A stretch of 33,247 nt of DNA from an uncultured Bacteroidales bacterium (GTDB lineage Bacteria; Bacteroidota; Bacteroidia; Bacteroidales; WCHB1-69). The position numbers and the translations under genes were made by a program. This document shows positions 1-7,724 of this stretch, one piece after another. Positions within the stretch are counted from its first letter, which is position 1, and the number at the start of each line of letters is the position of its first letter. The stretch lies in contig CAMKLG010000031.1 in NCBI GenBank assembly GCA_946413585.1, forward strand, positions 1-33,247. The letters run 5' to 3'. Below the pieces are notes generated by a model that saw only the letters and a list, made by a program, of their open reading frames with translations, did not search any database and was not told the origin of the DNA.

Positions 1-105
1 AATCCCCCCCGGATTAACCGAAGGACATTTCTGCCAAAACCGCAATATACTCCCCGCTTTTTCGTTTATCCCGGGCATTTTACAAACCCAAAATAGAAAT
101 AAGCA

Positions 106-1275
106 ATGGAGAAAATCACAATCTATGGCGGAACAGTTATTGCCGGCGACTGCTCCGTCGTCCGTTTACAAAAGGAGGAAGGCAACAACACCTTCTATTA
201 TACCACTGTGACACAGATGCTTTCCACCCTGGATGCATCGGGCGCAACCGATGTCCCCGAAGCCGAGACTCTTTGCCAACGCTTTGTGCGCTATCTCGAC
301 GATGCCCGCCGCGACGGCGTGATTGGAGATGCCCGCTATGCCGTGGCTATCGGAAAGGCCAGGAAGTTGCAACGGTTTCTCATCATATCGGGCCGTGCCT
401 CCATCACCCCAAACAATTTCACGGCTGACATGGTGTTGGAATTCAGGAAGTTCGTTTACGATGAATACAAATACGTGCCGATTCATCCTGAGCTCTATCC
501 CCGCACCAACGGCCATCGCCCGCCCACCAAGCGTTGCTGCAACTCCACGGTGGTGCACGACCTCAAACTGTTGCAGGCCTTCTTTGCCGAACTTGAAAAT
601 GCTGACGAGATTCTCCATTCCCCCTTCCGGAAAATCTCGGCTAAGAAACGCCGCACCATCATGCATGTGATGTACGACGACCCGGTGTTTCTTAGAAGTG
701 AAGAGCTGAAACAAGTGATGCAAACCGAGGTTCCTCCCAATCTGCAGTGGGCGAAGGACATCTTTGTGCTCAACTGCGCCATCGGCTGCCGCATCAGCGA
801 TTTGTTGCGGTTGACGCTCGACAAGGTGGCTGTGTCGGACGACGGCATCCCCTACGTCCACTACATCCCCTCCAAAACAGTAGGCTCGCAGACGACAAAC
901 AAGGAAATCGTCACTCCGCTCATTGAGCCGGCTGTGGAAATCATCCGACGAACCAACCTGAAACTCCTCGACAACAAACCCAATTACGGCAAGCAGCGAT
1001 ACAACAAAACCCTGCGCAAACTGTTGCAGTATTGCGGCATCAACCGCCAAGTGAATCTCTTCAGTCCCGACATTTGCGACAACATCAGTAAACCTCTTTA
1101 TGAAGTGGCCACCTCCAAACTGGCGCGCAAAACCCACATCGACATGCTTAACAAGGTGCAAATCAACTACTATGCGGCGGGCTTGCACCGCACGGGCTCC
1201 GACGCGGTGTTCCGCTACACCTCGCTGGAGCTTACCGATCGCAACGTGCTCATGAAAGCGGCGTTTTCAGTATAA
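106..1275 (+). CDS. Tyrosine recombinase (phage-integrase family)
   Basis: A 389-residue site-specific recombinase that cuts and rejoins DNA through a 3'-phosphotyrosine. The N-terminal ~180 residues look like the usual Bacteroidota arm-binding and SAM-like core-binding domains. The catalytic domain shows Arg229 in GCRISDLL, Lys257 in the beta-hairpin (PSKT), Lys338-x-x-Arg341 in KLARKT (Lys in place of the first His, a known variant), His361 and the nucleophile Tyr371 in RYTS. The full catalytic set is therefore present and the length is normal for Bacteroides-type integrases. I see no -7 box in the 105 bases upstream, and no attachment site, excisionase or other mobile genes nearby, so it may be a stand-alone recombinase or the edge of an element lying to the left. 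The gene ends in a strong hairpin. Family call is secure; substrate unknown. Confidence 0.9.
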   Translation: MEKITIYGGTVIAGDCSVVRLQKEEGNNTFYYTTVTQMLSTLDASGATDVPEAETLCQRFVRYLDDARRDGVIGDARYAVAIGKARKLQRFLIISGRASITPNNFTADMVLEFRKFVYDEYKYVPIHPELYPRTNGHRPPTKRCCNSTVVHDLKLLQAFFAELENADEILHSPFRKISAKKRRTIMHVMYDDPVFLRSEELKQVMQTEVPPNLQWAKDIFVLNCAIGCRISDLLRLTLDKVAVSDDGIPYVHYIPSKTVGSQTTNKEIVTPLIEPAVEIIRRTNLKLLDNKPNYGKQRYNKTLRKLLQYCGINRQVNLFSPDICDNISKPLYEVATSKLARKTHIDMLNKVQINYYAAGLHRTGSDAVFRYTSLELTDRNVLMKAAFSV

Positions 1276-1322
1276 AACAACAACGGCTACCACTTCAAAC
1301 GAGTAGTAGCCGTTGTTGTTTT
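1274..1322. terminator. Bidirectional intrinsic terminator
   Basis: A perfect 17-bp inverted repeat (1274-1290 with 1306-1322) closes a 15-nt loop. Its outer arms are A4 on the left and T4 on the right, so it can end transcription from both strands. It starts within the recombinase stop codon and faces the 3' end of the convergent membrane-protein gene. Confidence 0.85.
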
Positions 1323-1391
1323 GACTTCGACAGACCCTTTGGAAATCATTCGCAGTTGCGGATGATCCGGACCGTTGTGCGAAGCGGAATC

Positions 1392-2648
1392 TCATAATTT
1401 GGAGCTGCAAAGGATGGTATAATACACATATATCACCGCCGTGAAGGCCAATCCCATCTGTCTTTCGAACATCGATTCCACCATCAGTCCCACCATCAGC
1501 ATGGTATTGATAAGGACGGGTAAAACCTGCTTTTTCTTACATGCTGTCAGCATTGGCGATAACAGCATGAGGCATAAAATCAACATGCCGAATACACCCG
1601 TTGCCAACCAGGTGTCCAAAAACTGGTTGTGTGGACAAAAAGCATTCTCGGGTGAGTCGTAAAAGGGAACCAACACATCCATCCGGTCGCCCGCGCCCAC
1701 TCCTGTCAGCGGACACTCCTTGATTACTGTCCAAGCGTTTGCCATGATTTGAAAACGGATGTCGGAGATGTTGCCTTGGGCGATTTCCGAACTGGTTTGC
1801 GACAATCGATGGAATTCTTCGGGTAAGGCGTTGTATGCCACTGCCAAAAGCGCCAACACCACGATTAAGGAAAGGATACCCTGTCGAGGTTTTTTGCGAA
1901 TGAAGCAGGTGTGCAAACCGCACATAAGCGATAGCAATATGAAGCACAGCATTCCCGCTCTTGAGTTGAAGAACAACAATAATGCCACCAGACTACAGGC
2001 ACACAGCATCCATAAAACAAGTTTACCTCGCTCGATTTTCTCTTCCCGGATGAGTTCAGTGTATAGGAAAGCAAGGCCTGCTACAATATATAATGAGCCA
2101 TAAGTGTGATGTATGAAGGTGTTATATACCGTCAAACTGCTCGTCAGAAAGTTCGATGGTGATTGTAGGGTGACGATGATGCTTTTAACCAACAAATAGT
2201 AAAATAGTAATGTTAGGGTGAGTACGAACGTCCAAAGCATAGCTCTGAGACACTTTTGAGATATTTGTCGGAAATCAGTGCAAAGGCAAGTGACCGGTAT
2301 GGCGAAAAAACAAGCGATTTTTTCTATTTCTGTCCATCCCTCTACGCGGTTCTCCGTCCACAACATGCTAACCAGGTAGGCCAGCCAATAAACCATCATG
2401 GGAATCAGCATTCGGGCGGTTTTGTTAGAAGGATAGCTTTTGTCTTGATGCCAAGTGAAAAATGACCAACGCTTCAAGATGGAATTTTTCAGCACAACGC
2501 TAAGAAACCAACAGTAGGTGAAAAACAGGCTGATGCTGGTGTGGATGGGAATCGTGGAGAGCATGAGCGTGAGATTCACGATTTCCATGGTTTCCGTCCA
2601 ATGAAGCCCTGTGAACTCTTGTTTTAGACCTTGAAATGTTAGTGACAT
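1392..2648 (-). CDS. O-antigen ligase / polymerase-like membrane protein (Wzy_C family)
   Basis: A 418-residue polytopic inner-membrane protein with about ten hydrophobic segments. Family hallmarks are the NSRAGMLCF segment at the start of the Wzy_C region, then a long periplasmic loop with DIRFQIMANAW, the TGVGAGD turn and PHNQFLD, where the His is the conserved ligase residue. Near the C-terminus is ESMFERQMG, also typical. Members join or polymerise glycans on undecaprenyl-diphosphate carriers to lipid A-core or other acceptors. There are no other glycan genes beside it, so I cannot say whether it is a WaaL-type ligase, a Wzy polymerase or a protein O-glycosylation ligase. A -7 box lies 34 nt upstream of the start, so it is transcribed alone. 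Confidence 0.8.
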   Translation of the reverse strand: MSLTFQGLKQEFTGLHWTETMEIVNLTLMLSTIPIHTSISLFFTYCWFLSVVLKNSILKRWSFFTWHQDKSYPSNKTARMLIPMMVYWLAYLVSMLWTENRVEGWTEIEKIACFFAIPVTCLCTDFRQISQKCLRAMLWTFVLTLTLLFYYLLVKSIIVTLQSPSNFLTSSLTVYNTFIHHTYGSLYIVAGLAFLYTELIREEKIERGKLVLWMLCACSLVALLLFFNSRAGMLCFILLSLMCGLHTCFIRKKPRQGILSLIVVLALLAVAYNALPEEFHRLSQTSSEIAQGNISDIRFQIMANAWTVIKECPLTGVGAGDRMDVLVPFYDSPENAFCPHNQFLDTWLATGVFGMLILCLMLLSPMLTACKKKQVLPVLINTMLMVGLMVESMFERQMGLAFTAVIYVYYTILCSSKL

Positions 2649-2681
2649 CGTTATTTTATATTATGTTTTTTTTTGACGATG

Positions 2682-2689
2682 CAAAAATA
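2682..2689 (-). promoter_or_regulatory. -7 box for the O-antigen-ligase-like gene
   Basis: On the minus strand this reads TATTTTTG, matching the Bacteroidota TAnnTTTG -7 element. Transcription would begin about 7 nt further on, leaving an AT-rich leader of roughly 25-30 nt. Confidence 0.65.
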
Positions 2690-2945
2690 CTCTTTTTTTT
2701 TCAAATTCTTCCGATTAAATAAACTATAAGAGGAAGAAAAAAAAGCGGTTTTGGCAAACAATCATCCTTTTTGTGAAAAGTAAAGGTGTTTTTGCGAAGG
2801 AATTTGGCTGTGGTGAAATTTGCCACAAAAAAATCTGCTTCTTATAATAATCTATGAATCAACAAATTGTATATATATGTAAGATAATAAATGGCGATGG
2901 ATTGCCGATATTTCATTTTTTTTTCGTTCTATCTAATATTTTTTA

Positions 2946-2953
2946 TAATTTTG
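2946..2953 (+). promoter_or_regulatory. -7 box for glmS
   Basis: TAATTTTG matches TAnnTTTG and lies 25 nt before the glmS start codon. The implied leader is about 18-20 nt, A-rich and without a Shine-Dalgarno sequence. Confidence 0.7.
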
Positions 2954-2978
2954 CAGTTTGAATTTAAAATAAAAACGT

Positions 2979-4823
2979 ATGTGTGGAATAGTTGCTTACG
3001 TAGGTCATCAGGATGCCTACCCGATTCTCATAGAAGGATTGAAACGACTGGAATATCGCGGGTATGACAGCGCGGGCGTGGCGTTGTTGAATGCCCAGGA
3101 CGAACTGAATGTCTATAAGGCCAAGGGAAAAGTTTCCGATTTGGAGGCTTCTGTCGTGGGCAAGGACATTAGCGGACATATTGGTATAGCCCATACCCGT
3201 TGGGCTACCCATGGCGAACCCAACCAAACCAATGCCCACCCTCATCTTTCCAATTCGGGTAATATGGCCCTGATTCACAACGGTATCATTGAGAACTACA
3301 TGAGCCTGCGTAAGGAATTGGAAAAGAGAGGTTTCACCTTCAAGTCGGACACCGACACGGAGGTGCTGATCAACCTTATCGAGGATGTGCAGCAGAGTGA
3401 GCATGTGGATCTGTTCGAAGCCGTCCGCATCGCCCTGAACCACGTGGTGGGTGCCTATGCCATCGCTATCGTGGAAAAGGGGCATCCCGATGAGATCATC
3501 GCCGCCCGCAAGGGTAGTCCCATGGTGATCGGTATCGGTCAAAACGAATATTTCATCGCTTCCGATGCGACACCGATCGTGGGTCGCACCCAGAAGGTGG
3601 TTTATATTGAAGATGAGCAGGTGGTGCGCATCAAGTTGGGCGAAGAACTCTTTATCAGGACCATCCATGATGTGGAGGCAATCCCTTACGTGCAGGAGCT
3701 GGAGATGAACCTCGATTCTATTGAGAAGGCCGGTTTCGAGCACTTCATGATGAAGGAGATTTACGAGCAGCCGCGTATTGTGCGCGATACTATGCGCGGA
3801 CGTTTGCATCCCGATACGAACTCTGTAAGTCTCGGAGGTATTGTGAATTACGAGAAACAGCTGCTCTATGCCGACAACATCGTTTTCGTGGCGTGCGGTA
3901 CTTCGTGGCATGCCAGCCTGGTGGGCAGCTACCTCATTGAATTTTTGGCCAAGATTCGCGTGAAAGTGGAATACGCTTCCGAGTTCCGCTACCGCCATCC
4001 GGTGATCACCCCGCACGACGTGGTGATTGCGGTGTCGCAGTCGGGCGAGACTGCCGACACCCTGGCCGCCATCAAGCTGGCCAAAGAGTACGGGGCGGTG
4101 GTGTTAGGCATCTGCAATGTGATTGGCTCTTCTATTTCCCGAGCCACGGATGCCGGCATTTACACGCACGCGGGTCCGGAAATCGGTGTGGCCTCCACCA
4201 AGGCGTTCACCTCCCAGGTGACCGTGATGTTCATGCTGGCACTGCGCCTGGCCGAACTGAAAGGAACACTCACCCCCGAATATCGCGCCGAACTGATACA
4301 AGAGCTGGACAGCATCCCTGAAAAAATCCAATGGACGCTTGACCACAGCGCTCACGTGAAGGATATTGCCGCCAAATACAAGGATGTACGCAACATGCTT
4401 TATATGGGACGTCTGCAGAACTATCCCGTGGCTCTCGAAGGTGCGCTGAAGCTGAAGGAGATCTCCTACATCCATGCCGAGGGCTATCCGGCCGCCGAGA
4501 TGAAGCACGGTCCTATCGCCTTGATTGACAAGGATATGCCAGTGGTGTTCATCGCCACGAACCGCAACACCTACGAGAAGGTGCTCAGCAACATCCAGGA
4601 GGTGAAGTCGCGCAACGGTAAAATCATCGCTGTTGTGAGCGAGAAAGACGTGACCGCCCGCGGAATGGCCGACCATGTGATTGAAATCCCGGATTGTATT
4701 TCCATCTTCTCGCCGCTGTTGGCCACCATCCCGTTGCAGATTTTCGCTTACCACATCGCCGTGATGCGCGGTTGCAACGTTGATCAACCCAGGAATCTGG
4801 CAAAATCGGTGACGGTGGAATAA
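2979..4823 (+). CDS. glmS: Glutamine--fructose-6-phosphate aminotransferase (isomerising)
   Basis: Converts fructose-6-phosphate and glutamine to glucosamine-6-phosphate, the entry step to UDP-GlcNAc for peptidoglycan and lipid A. At 614 residues it has the full family length. The N-terminal amidotransferase domain begins MCGIVAYVG, with Cys2 as nucleophile once Met1 is removed. TRWATHGEPN and the His-rich NAHPHLSNSG segment bind glutamine. Two SIS sugar-isomerase domains follow, with ACGTSWHA and SQSGETADT in the first and EGALKLKEISYIHAEG and MKHGPIALI in the second. The C-terminus PRNLAKSVTVE is the canonical ending that carries the ring-opening Lys. The start is fixed by the need for Cys at position 2. 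The esterase gene begins 9 nt after the stop, so the two are probably co-transcribed. Confidence 0.98.
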   Translation: MCGIVAYVGHQDAYPILIEGLKRLEYRGYDSAGVALLNAQDELNVYKAKGKVSDLEASVVGKDISGHIGIAHTRWATHGEPNQTNAHPHLSNSGNMALIHNGIIENYMSLRKELEKRGFTFKSDTDTEVLINLIEDVQQSEHVDLFEAVRIALNHVVGAYAIAIVEKGHPDEIIAARKGSPMVIGIGQNEYFIASDATPIVGRTQKVVYIEDEQVVRIKLGEELFIRTIHDVEAIPYVQELEMNLDSIEKAGFEHFMMKEIYEQPRIVRDTMRGRLHPDTNSVSLGGIVNYEKQLLYADNIVFVACGTSWHASLVGSYLIEFLAKIRVKVEYASEFRYRHPVITPHDVVIAVSQSGETADTLAAIKLAKEYGAVVLGICNVIGSSISRATDAGIYTHAGPEIGVASTKAFTSQVTVMFMLALRLAELKGTLTPEYRAELIQELDSIPEKIQWTLDHSAHVKDIAAKYKDVRNMLYMGRLQNYPVALEGALKLKEISYIHAEGYPAAEMKHGPIALIDKDMPVVFIATNRNTYEKVLSNIQEVKSRNGKIIAVVSEKDVTARGMADHVIEIPDCISIFSPLLATIPLQIFAYHIAVMRGCNVDQPRNLAKSVTVE

Positions 4824-4832
4824 AGAAATTCT

Positions 4833-6158
4833 ATGACAGCAAACACTCAAGCTACCGTTTATGCGCCTGCGGGTGCCTTCAAGGGGTTCAGGGCTGATGA
4901 GTGCCAACATTTCCTTGGCATTCGATACGCCACTTCTGAACGTTATTGCCCGCCAGAGCCCTTTGCCTACGGGGAAGCTGAGGTTGAATGCAATACGCCT
5001 GCGCCTTATCCTGTGCAACGTTGCTCTACGATTGAGCTGACACTCACGGGAATACACTACGAGAATCTGCCGCAAGAGGAGAACTGCCAATATCTTTCCA
5101 TCACGGTGCCAGATGAGGCAACCCCTGAGAGTCGTTTGCCCGTAATGGTCTGGTTCTATGGAGGTTCGTACCGCAATGGCGGCTGCGACAATCCCTTCTA
5201 CGACCGTTCCGTCCTCGCCAAAGAGAATGGGGTGGTGGTGGTAGGCCTTAACTATCGTCTTTCGCTCTTGGGCTTCGTGAAGAATCGCGAAGGCGGTTTC
5301 GCCAACAACGGACTGCTGGACGCGATAGAGGGGCTGCGGTGGGTGAACGCCAACATTGCGGCTTTCGGGGGCGATCCGAGCAATATCACCATTTTCGGAG
5401 AATCGGCTGGGGGAGACCTGGTGCGTTGCCTGATGCTTTCCGAAGGCACCGACGACCTTTACCGTCGCGCCATCATCCAGAGCGACCCGCTGGGCACGCT
5501 GGCGAATCGCGAAGAGATGGAACGCAAGATTTTGGACGAGCTCAATGATCTGCCGCTGGATGCCTCGGTGGAGCAGCTACTGGAAACACAACGGATTATT
5601 ACGGAGCATGTTACGGAAGGTGGACTTGCGAAGCACCTGATTTTTGCGCCTCATGCGGGGGTATATCCCTTGCCTGCCAGGAAGGACGAAGAGAAACGGT
5701 TGCGCGAGGTCGCCCCGAAACACGACCTCATCATCGGCACCAACGCCCGCGAAACCGCCACCTACATCGGCGGCAATAAGATGGCGAGTGCTTTGGATTC
5801 TAATGTTCTGACACGCTGGATAATAGAGATGGTTTTGCACAAAAAGACGATGGCCATCTTCACCACGCCCACCCAAAACTTTGCGCGTCTGTATGCCGAT
5901 TGCGGCGGAAAAGTACACCTCTATTCCTTTTTCTGGCGCCAAAACCAGCATGTGATCGGTGCCGGACATATCACCGAGCTTGCGTTGCTGTTTGGCGGTA
6001 AGGGGGTGGAAGGCACGCTGATGGCGCAAGGCCTCTGCGAACAGGATTTCCTCGAACACGGCAAACCGCTGCGCCGAATTTGGACCGACTTCGCTAAAAC
6101 GGGGGTGATTCCCTCTACGCACGTGGAAGGCATGATTACCTTACAACCGATAGGATAA
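4833..6158 (+). CDS. Type-B carboxylesterase-like alpha/beta hydrolase
   Basis: A 441-residue member of the carboxylesterase/lipase family (COesterase). The oxyanion-hole region is WFYGGSYRNGG (about 107-117). The nucleophile Ser191 sits in FGESAGG, preceded by the typical AAFGGDPSNITIFGES run. Glu306 in the NARETATY segment is a candidate acid, and His379 in VIGAGHITEL the catalytic His. There is no signal peptide, so it is cytoplasmic, and it is shorter than the usual ~500 residues of family members. Substrate cannot be read from sequence; esters or acylated sugars are possible. It lies only 9 nt after glmS with no promoter in between, which suggests shared expression, although no functional link between the two is known to me. 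It has no obvious terminator before the pepD promoter. Confidence 0.87.
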   Translation: MTANTQATVYAPAGAFKGFRADECQHFLGIRYATSERYCPPEPFAYGEAEVECNTPAPYPVQRCSTIELTLTGIHYENLPQEENCQYLSITVPDEATPESRLPVMVWFYGGSYRNGGCDNPFYDRSVLAKENGVVVVGLNYRLSLLGFVKNREGGFANNGLLDAIEGLRWVNANIAAFGGDPSNITIFGESAGGDLVRCLMLSEGTDDLYRRAIIQSDPLGTLANREEMERKILDELNDLPLDASVEQLLETQRIITEHVTEGGLAKHLIFAPHAGVYPLPARKDEEKRLREVAPKHDLIIGTNARETATYIGGNKMASALDSNVLTRWIIEMVLHKKTMAIFTTPTQNFARLYADCGGKVHLYSFFWRQNQHVIGAGHITELALLFGGKGVEGTLMAQGLCEQDFLEHGKPLRRIWTDFAKTGVIPSTHVEGMITLQPIG

Positions 6159-6164
6159 AAATGC

Positions 6165-6172
6165 TATCTTTG
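6165..6172 (+). promoter_or_regulatory. -7 box for pepD
   Basis: TATCTTTG, a perfect consensus -7 element, lies 7 nt after the esterase stop and 37 nt before the pepD start. pepD is therefore its own transcription unit. Confidence 0.75.
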
Positions 6173-6209
6173 CGGTCGCAATTTGAAGTATCATTAAAAA
6201 TTAAACAAT

Positions 6210-7664
6210 ATGAACGAAGAAATGCTGAATTTGAAACCTGCCAAGGTGTTCTATTATTTCAATGAAATCACCAAGATTCCGCGCCCCTCGAAAAGAGAGG
6301 AGAAAATGTCGTTATGGCTGGAAGAGACGGGTAAAAAGTTGGGACTCGCCACTAAGCGCGACAAAGTCGGTAACGTGTTGATTTCCAAACCTGCAACACC
6401 GGGTAAGGAGAACGTCACACCGGTGGTGCTGCAGGCGCACATGGATATGGTGTGCGAGAAGAACAACGACAAAGTGTTCGATTTTGACAAAGATGCTATC
6501 GAAACCTACATCGACGGCGAATGGCTGAAGGCGAAAGGTACCACCCTCGGTGCTGACGACGGCATTGGCGTGGCTATCGCGCTGGCTATCCTCGACGATC
6601 CTGAACTGGAACACGGTCCCATCGAGGCACTATTCACCATCGACGAAGAGACTGGGCTTACCGGCGCAAAAGCCGTGGAAGCTGGTTTTATGAATGGCAA
6701 GATGTTGCTCAACCTGGATTCTGAGGATGAAGGACAATTTTTCATCGGATGCGCCGGTGGTCAAGACACTGTTGCCACCCTGCCTTGCGAATATGAATCC
6801 GTGGAAGAAGGTTGCGAATTTTTCAAGATTGAAGTCAAGGGTCTGCAGGGCGGTCACTCAGGCGACGACATCAACAAGGGTCGCGGCAATGCGGTGAAAC
6901 TGCTCGCCCGCATTTTGTGGAACTCTTACAGCGACTACAATTTGCGCGTGGCTGACATCAACGCCGGCAACTTGCGCAACGCCATCGCCCGCGAGGGTTA
7001 CGCAGTTGTGGCTTTGCCGAAAGAGTCTGTCAACGACTGGAAAGCATACGTCGCCCAAATGGACAAAATCTACAAGGAGGAATTCCATACCACCGATCCG
7101 GGTGTTATGGCGGTCGTTGAGCCTGCCGCCGCTGTGGAGCAGGTGTTTGACGAAAGTTTCCAAATCGACGTGCTGAATGCGCTGGTCGTTTGCCCGCACG
7201 GCGTAGTGGCAATGTCTCAAGATATTCCAGGTTTTGTGGAAACGTCCACTAACTTGGCTTCAGTGAAAGTGGTGGATGGCAACGTGGTATTCACCACCAG
7301 CCAAAGAAGCTCTGTGGAGAGCAAGAAACAGGCCATCGTGGACAAGGTCTCTACTGCTTTTTGGATGATCGGCGCTGATGTGGAGAATTCCGACGGCTAT
7401 CCGGGCTGGAATCCTAACCCGAATTCGGAAGCGTTGCGCGTCCTTGTGGATGCTTACCACAATGTGTTCCACAAAGAGCCGCAGGTGCTGGCTATCCACG
7501 CCGGCCTTGAATGCGGTCTCTTCTCCGAAAAGTACCCCGACATGGATATGGTCTCCTTCGGCCCCACCTTGCGCGGCGTGCACTCTCCCGACGAGAAACT
7601 CGAAATTGCAACGGTGCAGATGTGTTGGGATCTTATCGTGGAATTTTTCAAACTGCTGAAGTAG
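6210..7664 (+). CDS. pepD: Aminoacyl-histidine dipeptidase (peptidase M20C)
   Basis: A di-zinc cytosolic dipeptidase that hydrolyses Xaa-His and other dipeptides. At 484 residues it matches the PepD family. Metal and catalytic residues are visible in order: His77 and Asp79 in QAHMDM, bridging Asp116 in GADDGIG, the general base Glu146 and metal ligand Glu147 in DEETG, and Asp170 in NLDSEDEG. The dimerisation ('lid') domain includes GGHSGDDIN. The C-terminal part carries HAGLECG and GVHSPDEK, the latter supplying the last zinc-ligand His. The chosen ATG follows an A-rich leader and a clear promoter. The gene is monocistronic, ending at a strong terminator. Confidence 0.96.
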   Translation: MNEEMLNLKPAKVFYYFNEITKIPRPSKREEKMSLWLEETGKKLGLATKRDKVGNVLISKPATPGKENVTPVVLQAHMDMVCEKNNDKVFDFDKDAIETYIDGEWLKAKGTTLGADDGIGVAIALAILDDPELEHGPIEALFTIDEETGLTGAKAVEAGFMNGKMLLNLDSEDEGQFFIGCAGGQDTVATLPCEYESVEEGCEFFKIEVKGLQGGHSGDDINKGRGNAVKLLARILWNSYSDYNLRVADINAGNLRNAIAREGYAVVALPKESVNDWKAYVAQMDKIYKEEFHTTDPGVMAVVEPAAAVEQVFDESFQIDVLNALVVCPHGVVAMSQDIPGFVETSTNLASVKVVDGNVVFTTSQRSSVESKKQAIVDKVSTAFWMIGADVENSDGYPGWNPNPNSEALRVLVDAYHNVFHKEPQVLAIHAGLECGLFSEKYPDMDMVSFGPTLRGVHSPDEKLEIATVQMCWDLIVEFFKLLK

Positions 7665-7685
7665 TTTTCGCTTAAAGAGTACGAT

Positions 7686-7724
7686 AAAAAAAATCGCCAT
7701 CCGTGAAGATGACGATTTTTTTTT
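7686..7724. terminator. Bidirectional intrinsic terminator
   Basis: A hairpin of about 15 bp with one mismatch: A8TCGCCATC pairs with GATGACGAT8 around a short loop. A-run and T-run flank it on either side, so it can serve both pepD and the convergent histidine-kinase gene, whose stop codon (7723-7725) overlaps its right arm. Confidence 0.82.

Larger units (their letters stand above)
2649..2978. other. Divergent intergenic region, promoters only
   Basis: 330 bases between the divergent ligase-like gene and glmS. It is strongly AT-rich with several T8-T10 and A4-A7 runs, and carries one -7 box near each end. I see no ORF, stable hairpin, RNA gene or riboswitch, and in particular nothing resembling a glmS ribozyme, which is a Firmicutes-type feature. 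The middle holds nothing recognisable. Confidence 0.6.

Noticed and set aside
166-1188. Long minus-strand ORF (340 codons) opposite the recombinase
   Set aside because: It lies wholly antisense to a gene with full catalytic motifs, and its product is His/Val/Gly-rich without recognisable domains, as expected for a shadow frame.
1274-1322. Inverted repeats as an invertible promoter target of the nearby recombinase
   Set aside because: The arms are 15 nt apart, contain no promoter, and have A/T tails of a bidirectional terminator.
2649-2978. glmS ribozyme or other riboswitch in the glmS leader
   Set aside because: The expected leader is only about 20 nt and the region is simple AT-rich sequence with no conserved fold visible.
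2964-5090. Long minus-strand ORFs opposite glmS and the esterase start
   Set aside because: Antisense to a highly conserved gene; His-rich translation typical of the complementary frame; no promoter or domain.
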